From positions 310,001 through 374,000 of the forward strand of contig NZ_FCOA02000003.1 of assembly GCF_001544875.2 (NCBI RefSeq): a DNA stretch of 64,000 nucleotides, in the 5' to 3' direction. The position numbers and the translations under genes are program-made. The notes under the pieces are model-generated. The model saw only the letters and a list, made by a program, of their open reading frames with translations. It made no database searches and had not been told where the DNA came from. Source of the DNA: Caballeronia hypogeia. Lineage in GTDB: Bacteria > Pseudomonadota > Gammaproteobacteria > Burkholderiales > Burkholderiaceae. How positions within the stretch are numbered: the stretch's first letter is position 1; each line of letters begins with the position of its first letter. Shown piece after piece: positions 56,702 to 64,000 of this stretch.

Positions 56702-58297
56702 ATGAAATACAAAGATCTGCGCGACTTCACCGCCCGCCTCGAAGCGCTCGGTGAACTGCGCCGCATTCGGCAGCCCGTTTCCCCCGTTCTCGAAATCACC
56801 GAAGTCTCCGACCGCGTGTTGCGTGCGGGCGGGCCAGCGCTTCTGTTCGAAGCACCCACCGGCCATTCGATGCCCGTGCTCGCGAACCTGTTCGGCACGA
56901 CGCGGCGCGTCGCGCTCGGCATGGGCATCGAAACCGAGGCGCAGACTGGTTCCGATGTGAGCCTCGGCAGCGATGTCGCCGCGCTGAGTTCGCTGCGCGA
57001 TGTCGGCAGGCTGCTTTCCGCGCTCAAGGAGCCGGAGCCGCCCAAGGGTCTGAAGGACGCGGGCAAGCTGCTGTCGCTCGCCAAGGCCGTGTGGGACATG
57101 GCGCCCAAGTCGGTGAGTTCGCCGCCTTGCCAGGAAATCGTGTGGGAAGGCAAGGATGTCGATCTCGGCCGTCTTCCCATACAAACCTGCTGGCCCGGCG
57201 ACGCCGGACCGCTGCTCACCTGGGGACTCACCGTCACACGCGGACCGAACAAGCCGCGTCAGAATCTCGGCATCTACCGGCAGCAGCTGATCGGGCGCGA
57301 CAAGCTCATCATGCGATGGCTCGCGCATCGCGGCGGCGCGCTCGATTTCCGCGAATTCGCGCTGGCCAATCCCGGCAAGCCTTATCCGGTCGCGGTCGTG
57401 CTCGGCGCCGATCCCGCGACGATTCTCGGCGCCGTCACGCCGGTGCCCGATTCCCTGTCGGAGTATCAGTTCGCGGGCTTGCTGCGCGGATCGCGCACCG
57501 AGCTCGCCAAATGCATCACGCCAGGCGTCGATACATTGCAAGTGCCCGCGCGCGCGGAAATCGTTCTCGAAGGATTTATTTATCCGCACGAAGGCAATGT
57601 GCCGCCCGTGCCCGCCGGCGCACCGCCGCGTCCGTCAAGTGGCGCTGCAGCGAAATACGAGCACGCGCTCGAAGGCCCTTACGGCGATCACACCGGCTAT
57701 TACAACGAGCAGGAATGGTTTCCGGTGTTCACCGTCGAGCGCATTACCATGCGTCGCGACGCCCTCTTCCATTCGACCTACACCGGCAAGCCGCCGGACG
57801 AGCCCGCGGTGCTCGGCGTCGCGCTGAACGAAGTGTTCGTGCCGCTGTTGCAGAAGCAGTTCACCGAAATCACCGACTTCTATTTGCCGCCCGAGGGTTG
57901 CAGCTATCGCATGGCGATCGTGCAGATGAAGAAGAGCTACCCCGGCCACGCGAAGCGCGTGATGTTCGGCGTGTGGAGCTTTCTGCGTCAGTTCATGTAT
58001 ACGAAGTTCATCGTCGTCGTGGATGAGGACGTGAACGTGCGCGACTGGAAGGAAGTCATCTGGGCTATCACCACCCGGGTCGATCCGACGCGCGACACCG
58101 TGATGGTCGACAACACGCCGATCGACTATCTCGACTTCGCCTCGCCGGTCGCGGGTCTCGGCTCGAAGATGGGACTCGACGCGACCAACAAGTGGCCCGG
58201 CGAAACCAGCCGCGAATGGGGCCGCCCGATCGTCATGGACGAAGCCGTGAAGCGGCGCGTCGATACTCTCTGGACTGAACTCGGACTGGATAAATAA
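56702..58297 (+). CDS. ubiD: UbiD family decarboxylase (4-hydroxy-3-polyprenylbenzoate decarboxylase)
   Basis: The 531-residue prenylated-FMN enzyme decarboxylates the polyprenyl-hydroxybenzoate intermediate of ubiquinone synthesis. Visible family stretches are [65 protein letters not shown] and [15 protein letters not shown]. It carries an insertion of about 25 residues, rich in Pro and Ala, before the [12 protein letters not shown] motif (about 297-322) compared with E. coli UbiD. No ribosome-binding site is obvious before the ATG. Its stop shares a base with the next start (TAATG), so the asparaginase gene is coupled to it. A ubiX gene is not in the window. Confidence 0.93.
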   Translation: MKYKDLRDFTARLEALGELRRIRQPVSPVLEITEVSDRVLRAGGPALLFEAPTGHSMPVLANLFGTTRRVALGMGIETEAQTGSDVSLGSDVAALSSLRDVGRLLSALKEPEPPKGLKDAGKLLSLAKAVWDMAPKSVSSPPCQEIVWEGKDVDLGRLPIQTCWPGDAGPLLTWGLTVTRGPNKPRQNLGIYRQQLIGRDKLIMRWLAHRGGALDFREFALANPGKPYPVAVVLGADPATILGAVTPVPDSLSEYQFAGLLRGSRTELAKCITPGVDTLQVPARAEIVLEGFIYPHEGNVPPVPAGAPPRPSSGAAAKYEHALEGPYGDHTGYYNEQEWFPVFTVERITMRRDALFHSTYTGKPPDEPAVLGVALNEVFVPLLQKQFTEITDFYLPPEGCSYRMAIVQMKKSYPGHAKRVMFGVWSFLRQFMYTKFIVVVDEDVNVRDWKEVIWAITTRVDPTRDTVMVDNTPIDYLDFASPVAGLGSKMGLDATNKWPGETSREWGRPIVMDEAVKRRVDTLWTELGLDK

Positions 58298-59292
58298 TGA
58301 TCGCTGCCACGCTCTATCGAGGTGATGTCATCGAGAACACGCACGCGGCGCATGTCGCCGTCGTCGATGCGGATGGCCGTCTCGTGCATTTCTTCGGCGA
58401 TCCGTCTCGCGTGACTTTGCCGCGCTCGGCGGCGAAGCCCGCGCAGGCGCTGGCCGTCATCGAGACCGGCGCGCTCGAGCGCTTCGGCTTCACCGACGAA
58501 GACCTAGCGCTGATGTGCGGCTCGCACAGCAGCGAGCCGCGCCATATCGAACGCGCCCGCGCGATGCTCGCGAAGTCGAACGCGAGCGAAAGCGATCTGC
58601 GTTGCGGCGGCCATCCGCCGATTTCGGATGCGGTCTATAAAGACTGGATCAGACGCGACTTCACGCCGACGCCCGTGTGCAGCAATTGCTCCGGCAAGCA
58701 CGCCGGCATGCTCGCGGGCGCACGCGCGATGAACGCGCCGCTCTCCGATTACCACTTGCCCGGGCATCCGTTGCAAGCGCGCGTCAAACGGACGATGGCG
58801 CAGGCCATCGACCTGAGCGAAGACAAAGTGCAATGGGCCATCGACGGCTGCAATCTGCCGACGCCCGCGTTCCCGCTCGAACGTCTCGCGCGGCTCTACA
58901 TGAAGATCGCAGCGGCGCCGGAAGGCTCCGCGCTGGCGCGCATTCATCGTGCGATGACGTCGCATCCGGAACTCGTCGCGGGAGAAGGACGCTTCTGCAC
59001 GCTGCTGATGCAGGCGTTCGGCGGCGCGCTCGTCGGCAAGACCGGCGCGGATGCGAGCTATGCGATCGGCGTGCGTGGTCCCGAAGGGGCGCGCGGCATC
59101 GCGGTGAAGGTGGAGGACGGCAACACGGCCGTGCTCAACGCGGTCGTCATGCATGTGCTCGATCTGCTCGACATCGGCTCGCGGCAGCAACGTGACGCCC
59201 TCGCCGCCTTCCGCGATCCGCCACTGCGCAACACAATGAACGTGCCGACCGGCCGTCTCGACGTGAGCTTCACGCTTCAAAACCATCAATAA
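58297..59292 (+). CDS. Asparaginase (Rhizobium AnsA / L-asparaginase II type)
   Basis: The 331-residue protein belongs to the asparaginase family typified by Rhizobium etli thermolabile asparaginase, distinct from the E. coli type. Conserved elements are the Ser-x-x-Lys motif in PRSAAKPAQALAV, CGSHSSEPRHIE, SNCSGKHAGMLAGA and WAIDGCNLPTPAFPL. It should hydrolyse asparagine to aspartate and ammonia in the cytosol. It is translationally coupled to ubiD and followed after five bases by an exporter of the LysE type. Confidence 0.88.
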   Translation: MIAATLYRGDVIENTHAAHVAVVDADGRLVHFFGDPSRVTLPRSAAKPAQALAVIETGALERFGFTDEDLALMCGSHSSEPRHIERARAMLAKSNASESDLRCGGHPPISDAVYKDWIRRDFTPTPVCSNCSGKHAGMLAGARAMNAPLSDYHLPGHPLQARVKRTMAQAIDLSEDKVQWAIDGCNLPTPAFPLERLARLYMKIAAAPEGSALARIHRAMTSHPELVAGEGRFCTLLMQAFGGALVGKTGADASYAIGVRGPEGARGIAVKVEDGNTAVLNAVVMHVLDLLDIGSRQQRDALAAFRDPPLRNTMNVPTGRLDVSFTLQNHQ

Positions 59293-59297
59293 CAAAC

Positions 59298-59966
59298 ATG
59301 CATTCGTGGTCGTTGCTGTCGGACGGATTTTTTCTGTCGCTGTCGCTGTGTCTGGATATCGGGATCGCCAATGTCGCGATCATTTCGCTCGCGCTGTCGC
59401 ATGGATTCAAGCCGGGACTCGTGCTCGGCCTGGGTACCTGTTTCGGCGATCTGTTTTACGCGGCGCTCGCGCTCGCGGGCATGTCGGCGCTGCTGCAGTT
59501 CGAGACCGTGCGCTGGGTCGTGTGGATCGGCGGTGCGATCGTCCTGCTCTTTCTGACCTGGAAGATGGCGCGCGAGGCGCTCTATCCCGCTTCCGCGCCG
59601 CCCGTCGAAGGTGAGGCGGACCTGAGCGCGCCGCGCCCGAAGCACTGGAAAAGCTTCGTGCGCGGATGTCTGCTCGCGGTGTCGTCGCCGAGCGCGATCC
59701 TCTGGTTCGCGGCGGTGGGCGGCGCGCTCATCGCAAAGGCCGGCGCGACGAGTCCCGTCTCGGCCTCCGTGTTTCTCACTGGCTTCTTCTGCGGCGGGCT
59801 CGGCTGGACACTCCTCATCTGCTCGCTCGCGAGCCACGGCAGAAAGCGCGCCGGCACGCAGCTCCTGCGCGCCTGCCACGTGATGTCCGCCGCGCTCTTC
59901 GCCTACTTTGCGTATAGCGTGATCGTCAACGGCTACCGCGATCTGATCGTCAACGCGGCATCGTGA
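59298..59966 (+). CDS. LysE family amino-acid exporter
   Basis: The 222-residue inner-membrane protein has about six hydrophobic segments. The conserved LysE/RhtB N-terminal pattern is seen in the GFFLSLSLCLDIGIANVAIISLALSHGFKPGLVLGLG region. These proteins export amino acids or related small solutes. It lies five bases downstream of the asparaginase gene, which fits export of an amino acid such as aspartate or asparagine, but that is inference. Confidence 0.88.
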   Translation: MHSWSLLSDGFFLSLSLCLDIGIANVAIISLALSHGFKPGLVLGLGTCFGDLFYAALALAGMSALLQFETVRWVVWIGGAIVLLFLTWKMAREALYPASAPPVEGEADLSAPRPKHWKSFVRGCLLAVSSPSAILWFAAVGGALIAKAGATSPVSASVFLTGFFCGGLGWTLLICSLASHGRKRAGTQLLRACHVMSAALFAYFAYSVIVNGYRDLIVNAAS

Positions 59967-60021
59967 TAATTCATTCTCGCGCGACGAATTGCGATCGTTT
60001 TTGCGGTGGACGTCACAAATG

Positions 60022-60055
60022 AAAAAAGGCGATGCACGCATGCATCGCCTTTTTT
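60022..60055. terminator. Bidirectional terminator after lysE
   Basis: The stem aaaaaaggcgatgca / tgcatcgcctttttt with a 4-base loop has T runs in both directions. It separates the plus-strand exporter from the minus-strand secreted protein. Confidence 0.92.
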
Positions 60056-60075
60056 GATTTCGAACCGCCTGCCGA

Positions 60076-60378
60076 TCAATAACGATAGTACGGCCCGTGG
60101 CGGTAATAACCGTGATGCCGGTAGTACGGACGGCCATAGTAGCCGTACCCGCCATAGCCGCCGACGACCACAGCGGGCGGCGGCGCATACACGACAGGCG
60201 GAGGCGGCGCGACATACACCGGCTGCGGCGGAGCCATGTAAACCGGCGCGGGAGGCGCCGCGTAGACCGGATAGGCGGGCACCCCGATACCCACGCCGAT
60301 TGACACATGCGCCTGCGCTGCGCCGACCAACCCCACGCCGAGCGCGCCAGCGACCAGAAAACCACCGAGCTTTTTCAC
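60076..60378 (-). CDS. Small secreted Pro/Tyr/Gly-rich protein
   Basis: The product has 100 residues with a signal peptide (MKKLGGFLVAGALGVGLVGAAQA). A repetitive mature part rich in Pro, Tyr, Val and Ala follows (VYAAPPAPVYMAPPQPVY), ending in a Gly/Tyr/His/Arg-rich tail (RPYYRHHGYYRHGPYYRY). It should be periplasmic or outer-membrane associated. The GTG start is chosen over an upstream in-frame ATG because GAGGAG lies eight bases before it and the signal peptide begins exactly there. Such proteins are common in Burkholderiaceae and have no known function. Confidence 0.75.
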   Translation of the reverse strand: MKKLGGFLVAGALGVGLVGAAQAHVSIGVGIGVPAYPVYAAPPAPVYMAPPQPVYVAPPPPVVYAPPPAVVVGGYGGYGYYGRPYYRHHGYYRHGPYYRY

Positions 60379-60714
60379 TTTCGTTCTCCTCGTCGCTTCC
60401 CGTGTCTGCCGATCCAGGCGGCTCACGAGCGACGGTATGAATCGAATTTAACGAAAAAGCGCGGATCTCGTTGACGGCATTTGTTGCAAATTGCAAGTTC
60501 TTTAACCGGCCGACGGTTAGAAAAGGAAAGCAATGCGCGTCGATTGTCTCCTATAGACCGTTCGGCGGACCTCGGCAGAACGTAATACGCATGAGTCGCG
60601 GCGCGCTGTGAAAAGCACGTAACGTCTATTTACAAATGAAAGGAAAAGCCCCGCCGGACGAACGTCCGGCGGGGCTTCCAAAGCGCTCGCGCCGTGTGGC
60701 TGAAAAACCGCGAA
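60379..60714. other. Intergenic region with one terminator
   Basis: These 336 bases hold the promoter side of the secreted protein gene and the terminator at 60644-60677. I see no further gene. Confidence 0.4.
60644..60677 (-). terminator. Terminator of the 53-residue protein gene
   Basis: A perfect 12-bp stem (gccccgccggac / gtccggcggggc, GAAC loop) is followed on the minus strand by ttttcc. It lies about 40 bases past the stop at 60715. Confidence 0.8.
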
Positions 60715-60876
60715 TCAGCCCACTTTCACATAAGCGAATTCACGCGTGACATTCGGCGGCACATACGCTCCGCTTATCACGACGCGTGGGGTGAGGCGCT
60801 TTTTCTGATCCCACCACCGGCGCCGCTGGGTCTGGCTCAAGAATCGCAGATGCTTTCGATAAGAGAAAATGCTCAT
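60715..60876 (-). CDS. Small 53-residue basic protein, unknown
   Basis: The frame reads MSIFSYRKHLRFLSQTQRRR, WWDQKKRLTPRVVISGAYVP, then PNVTREFAYVKVG. It is basic and Arg/Lys/Trp-rich, with neither signal peptide nor membrane segment. Its evidence is a perfect GGAGG six bases before the ATG and an intrinsic terminator just after the stop. It forms a self-contained minus-strand unit. The composition could fit a ribosome- or nucleic-acid-associated small protein, which is a guess. I know no named family. Confidence 0.65.
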   Translation of the reverse strand: MSIFSYRKHLRFLSQTQRRRWWDQKKRLTPRVVISGAYVPPNVTREFAYVKVG

Positions 60877-61738
60877 ACGACCTCCGAACGTAGCGAATGA
60901 AACCTCGGGGAAAACCGACAGACTTGCAGTGACGCCTTTCCCGCTGAATCCGTATTCTCTTTAGTATTTGCGCCCTGTTCGTTCACCGATGTTCGCCAGG
61001 AAACCAACTCCCGGCCTCGATGTGCGTTGAACCACATTCAGCAGAGAGCATGTCGTTCCGGCACGAAAGCGACTTTCACACCGCGCCCGTTCTGCTTCCC
61101 CGCATGCGTTGCAATGTCCCGTTGTCGCGCGCATTTCAAAATGAGTTGCCGTGCGCTTCGGGGTTTCGCTCTTTCATTTTCCGTTGCCATATCCTGCCAG
61201 TTTTGCGTGAAATGCGCTTTTCGAGACCGTCTCGCTTTGGCAACACTAGGGTTTTCCGATGCACGTGTTTGCGCAAGCATTTACCTTACGTTATGCTTTC
61301 TCGCCCTTTCTCCCTGTCGACGCATCAAACGCGCGTGGCGCGTGCGACAACGCCCCCAAGCTGTCTCGAAGCCGTGTTAAGGTGACGTCCGGCACCCATC
61401 GGGCAAGCCCGACGGGCGGGGAACGCAGGCTGCCGCAATCAGAAAATCGCGAAGTTCATCGAAAGGAAAACGCGAAAACGGGCGAACGCGCAGGCGCCGT
61501 TCTGCCGTTGCGCGCGGCGATGACTTCGGCACGACACTCAAGTCCAGAGAACGAACAATGATCAAGGTCAGCATTCATGATCCGCGCGGCCCGGACGGCC
61601 GCTCCGACACCACGCGCGTCCCTCGTCGCACACGAGGGCGGCACGGCGTGCGCTAGCGCGACTGTCGCCCCTCACCTGTTTCGCTCATTCGACCTGGCGC
61701 AAGTCAAGACACTGCGCACGATTTCTAGAGGACCCGAG
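60877..61738. other. Long intergenic region without a confident gene
   Basis: These 860 bases lie between the small protein and yggT. A strong hairpin without a T tract is at 61395-61416 (cccatcgggc / gcccgacggg with one mismatch). A 32-codon frame starts at 61558 (MIKVSIHDPRG) with a poor ribosome-binding site. Other frames are Cys/Arg-rich and look random. I call nothing here. Confidence 0.4.
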
Positions 61739-62299
61739 ATGTTCGGCGATATCGCCCGTTTTCTGCTCAATACCGTTTTCACCCTGTTCGGTGCGGCGCT
61801 TCTGCTGCGCGCATGGATGCAGGTCGTGCGCATGCCGCCCTACAACCCGGTTTCGAATGCCGTGATGCAGGCGACCAACTGGATCGTGTTGCCGCTGCGC
61901 AAGATCCTGCCGGGCGGCAAGATCGATTGGGCCAGCATTCTCGCCGCGCTGATCGCGGCGGCCGTTTATGAAGTGCTGATGGTGCTCGTGGCGGGCATCG
62001 ATCCGACGATCATGCTGCCCGGACTCGCCGTGTCGGCGGTGCTGGACGTCGTCAAGTGGGCGCTGAATCTGATCATCTGGATGACGATTCTCATGGCGCT
62101 GCTGTCGTGGCTCAATCCGCAGTCGCCGGCCATGCCGCTGCTCTATCAGATCACCGCGCCGTTCCTGGATCCGTTGCGGCGCATCCTGCCGCGTCTGGGA
62201 GGCATCGACATTTCGCCGATCCTGCTGTTCGTCATCGTGCAGGTGTTGCTGATGGTCGTGACGCGCGTCGAGTATTCGCTGAAGTTCATCGGCATCTGA
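61739..62299 (+). CDS. YggT family integral membrane protein
   Basis: The 186-residue inner-membrane protein carries two copies of the YggT domain, each with two hydrophobic helices. Copy one includes LLLRAWMQVVRMPPYNPVS and RKILPGGKIDWASILAAL. Copy two includes ILMALLSWLNPQSPAMPLLYQITAPFLDP followed by RRILPRLGGIDISPILLFVIVQ. AGAGGA lies seven bases before the ATG. The family is linked to osmotic or potassium stress and to cell division in different bacteria; its exact role is not settled. Confidence 0.9.
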   Translation: MFGDIARFLLNTVFTLFGAALLLRAWMQVVRMPPYNPVSNAVMQATNWIVLPLRKILPGGKIDWASILAALIAAAVYEVLMVLVAGIDPTIMLPGLAVSAVLDVVKWALNLIIWMTILMALLSWLNPQSPAMPLLYQITAPFLDPLRRILPRLGGIDISPILLFVIVQVLLMVVTRVEYSLKFIGI

Positions 62300-62351
62300 A
62301 AGGCGCGCGATTGCGCCTCGGGACGCGTTGCGCTTACAATATGCGGCTCAC

Positions 62352-62426
62352 GCGGGCGTCGTATAATGGCTATTACCGTAGCTTCCCAAGCTACTGACGT
62401 GGGTTCGATTCCCATCGCCCGCTCCA
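62352..62426 (+). tRNA. tRNA-Gly (anticodon CCC)
   Basis: A full cloverleaf is visible. The acceptor GCGGGCG (62352-62358) pairs with CGCCCGC (62416-62422). The anticodon stem GTAGC/GCTAC encloses the loop TTCCCAA with anticodon CCC at 62385-62387. The T-loop reads GTTCGATTC, and the encoded CCA is at 62424-62426. It reads GGG codons. Confidence 0.97.
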
Positions 62427-62437
62427 GAATCACCGCG

Positions 62438-62471
62438 AAAGCCGCCCTAAGTCATGCTTGGGCGGCTTTTT
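62438..62471 (+). terminator. Terminator after tRNA-Gly
   Basis: The stem aaagccgccc-taag / cttgggcggcttt is followed by T residues, 12 bases past the tRNA. Confidence 0.85.
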
Positions 62472-62502
62472 AGTTTTCAGCATCGCATTCCAACGTTTCG
62501 CC

Positions 62503-63246
62503 ATGAACCACGATCCCCGGAACGAAGCCGACCACAACGGCGACAACGTCCAACCCGATACGAACGCAGAGACGACGCTGCATCATCGCCGCATCCGCAG
62601 CTTCGTCACCCGCGCGGGGCGTCTTTCCCCCGGTCAGCAACGCGCCATCGACGAGTTCGGCCCGCGCTTCGTCGTGCCTTATTCGCCCGGACTGGCCGAC
62701 TGGGACGCGCATTTCGGCCGGAAGGCGCCGCGCGTGCTCGAGATCGGCTTCGGCATGGGCGCGACCACGGCGGAAATCGCGGCGGTGCGCCCCGGAGACG
62801 ACTTCATCGGCGTGGAAGTGCACGAGCCGGGCGTCGGCGCGTTGTTGAAGCTGATCGGCGAGCAGGCGCTCGGCAATATCCGCATCCTTCAGCATGACGC
62901 CGTTGAAGTGCTCGAGCACATGATCGCGCCGGACAGTCTCGACGGCGTGCACATCTACTTCCCCGACCCGTGGCACAAGGCGCGCCATCACAAGCGCCGG
63001 CTGATCCAGCCGAAGTTCGTCGCGCTGCTCGTGTCGCGCATAAAGCCGGGCGGCTATATCCATCTCGCGACCGACTGGCAGAACTACGCCGAGCAGATGC
63101 TCGAAGTGCTGTCCGCCGAGCCCGCGCTCGCAAACACCGTCGACGGCTACGCGCCGCGCCCGGACTTCCGCCCGGTCACCAAGTTCGAGCGGCGCGGCCT
63201 GCGGCTCGGCCACGGCGTCTGGGATCTGATGTTCCGGCGCCGCTGA
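62503..63246 (+). CDS. trmB: tRNA (guanine-N7-)-methyltransferase
   Basis: The 247-residue SAM-dependent enzyme forms m7G46 in tRNA. Motifs are the SAM loop [28 protein letters not shown], the catalytic and tRNA-binding [17 protein letters not shown], and the C-terminal [12 protein letters not shown]. The N-terminus of about 45 residues is hydrophilic and longer than in E. coli. No ribosome-binding site is clear before MNHDPRN. It follows the tRNA-Gly terminator by about 30 bases. Confidence 0.94.
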   Translation: MNHDPRNEADHNGDNVQPDTNAETTLHHRRIRSFVTRAGRLSPGQQRAIDEFGPRFVVPYSPGLADWDAHFGRKAPRVLEIGFGMGATTAEIAAVRPGDDFIGVEVHEPGVGALLKLIGEQALGNIRILQHDAVEVLEHMIAPDSLDGVHIYFPDPWHKARHHKRRLIQPKFVALLVSRIKPGGYIHLATDWQNYAEQMLEVLSAEPALANTVDGYAPRPDFRPVTKFERRGLRLGHGVWDLMFRRR

Positions 63247-63259
63247 AAAGCGTCATGGA

Positions 63260-63297
63260 AAAGCAAAACGCCACGGCATGCCGTGGCGTTTTGCTTT
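63260..63297. terminator. Bidirectional terminator between trmB and uppP
   Basis: A perfect 17-bp stem (aaagcaaaacgccacgg / ccgtggcgttttgcttt) with a 4-base loop lies between the convergent genes. Confidence 0.85.
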
Positions 63298-63314
63298 GGA
63301 GCGATGCGCGAAAT

Positions 63315-64000
63315 TCAGTCGGCCCAGCTCAGTCCGCCGCTGTAGCCGACGATCAGGATCAGCAGGCCGAAGCCGATGCGATACCACGCGAACGCCGTGA
63401 AATCGTGCGACGCGACGTAGCGCAGCAGCCAGCGCACGCAGACGAACGCGCTCACGAACGCCGCCACGAGCCCGATGGCGAACAGCCCGATATCGTCGGC
63501 GGTGAGCGCGCGCCAGTACTTCGCCATTTCGTAGATCGTCGCGCCGAAGATGATCGGAATGGCGAGGAAGAACGAGAACTCCGTTGCGACGCGCCGTTCC
63601 AGCCCGAACAGCATCCCGCCGATGATCGTCGCGCCGGAACGCGAGGTGCCCGGAATCAGCGCGAAGCATTGCGCGAGGCCGACCTTGAAGGCGTCGGCGA
63701 GCGAGAGATCATCGACCGAGGTCACGCGCGCCGCGGCGCCACGCTCGCGCTGACGCGCTTCGGCCCACAGGATCACGATGCCGCCGACGATCAGCGCCAC
63801 GGAAACCGGCACCGGCGAGAACAGCACCGACTTGATGTGCTTCTCGAACAGCAGGCCGAGCACGACGGCCGGGATGGTCGCGATGATCACGTTCACCGTG
63901 AAGCGCCGCGCGTCGCTGCGCGCGGGCAGCCCCGTGACCACGGAGGCGATCTTCGCGCGAAATTCCCAGCAGATCGCGAGGATCGCGCCAAACTGGATCA
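63315..64000 (-). CDS. uppP: Undecaprenyl-diphosphatase (UppP/BacA), truncated by the window edge
   Basis: About 228 codons of the C-terminal part are present; the N-terminus lies beyond the right edge. The inner-membrane enzyme dephosphorylates undecaprenyl diphosphate to recycle the cell-wall lipid carrier and gives bacitracin resistance. Seen are [13 protein letters not shown] near the edge, the catalytic [13 protein letters not shown], and the closing hydrophobic helices ending GLSWAD. A frame beginning with GTG at 63941 is internal, since conserved residues continue upstream to the edge. Confidence 0.93.
   Translation of the reverse strand, partial: IQFGAILAICWEFRAKIASVVTGLPARSDARRFTVNVIIATIPAVVLGLLFEKHIKSVLFSPVPVSVALIVGGIVILWAEARQRERGAAARVTSVDDLSLADAFKVGLAQCFALIPGTSRSGATIIGGMLFGLERRVATEFSFFLAIPIIFGATIYEMAKYWRALTADDIGLFAIGLVAAFVSAFVCVRWLLRYVASHDFTAFAWYRIGFGLLILIVGYSGGLSWAD

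Noticed and set aside
61020..61385. Two overlapping open frames of about 120 codons upstream of yggT
   Set aside because: They are Cys/Arg/Phe-rich, lack ribosome-binding sites and compete with each other in different frames.

Overview
The window is about 64 kb of GC-rich beta-proteobacterial chromosome, most likely from the Burkholderiaceae (Paraburkholderia/Caballeronia type). The main grounds are a glucokinase fused to an RpiR/HexR regulator, tandem Gram-negative porins of the Burkholderia type, the order hemL-ribD-ribE-ribBX-ribH-nusB, and codon use dominated by G/C third positions. I see no insertion sequence, prophage, CRISPR array or rRNA. There is one tRNA, tRNA-Gly(CCC). Most of the window is ordinary core and transport gene content.

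Layout. 1-8.6 kb: otsA, small hypothetical genes, a DUF883 stress/membrane cassette flanked by two related sigma-54 activators, and two overlapping paralogous lipoprotein genes. 8.8-12 kb: a two-gene NitT/TauT-type ABC transporter (ATPase plus fused double permease) without a binding protein. 12.7-18.5 kb: a membrane diguanylate cyclase, a small unknown gene, an EnvZ/OmpR-like pair divergent from a Spy/CpxP-like periplasmic protein with repeated operator-like boxes between them, and a pirin. 19-21.2 kb: hisQMP-like amino-acid ABC genes, again without a binding protein. 21.8-24.4 kb: two tandem porins. 24.5-29.9 kb: a PlpD-like patatin phospholipase/beta-barrel, divergent from a MASE1-PAS membrane protein that is translationally coupled to an unusual alpha/beta-hydrolase/NTF2-like/acyl-CoA-binding fusion.

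29.9-39.1 kb is a glucose module: glk-hexR, pgl and zwf on the minus strand, and the glucose ABC operon gtsABCD on the plus strand. Between zwf and gtsA lies a perfect 17-bp HexR-type palindrome that overlaps two divergent sigma-70 promoters, so one autoregulated sensor probably controls uptake and the first steps of the Entner-Doudoroff route. 39.2-47.7 kb: an S9 peptidase, a trimeric autotransporter adhesin behind an AT-rich leader, an MscS channel, a Bcr/CflA efflux pump and an EVE-like protein. 47.9-54.9 kb: hemL and the riboflavin genes, with an orphan ParE-like toxin inserted on the opposite strand, then nusB and an aminotransferase. 55-64 kb: a lytic transglycosylase with a long leader containing its own promoter and terminator, ubiD, an asparaginase, a LysE exporter, small secreted and unknown proteins (one of only 53 codons), a YggT protein, tRNA-Gly, trmB and the start-truncated uppP.

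The best candidate for something not yet described is the MASE1-PAS plus Cys-nucleophile hydrolase/ACBP pair at 27.0-29.9 kb. Next are the regulated leader of the lytic transglycosylase (56.1-56.5 kb) and the OmpR-like box cluster at 16.93-16.99 kb.
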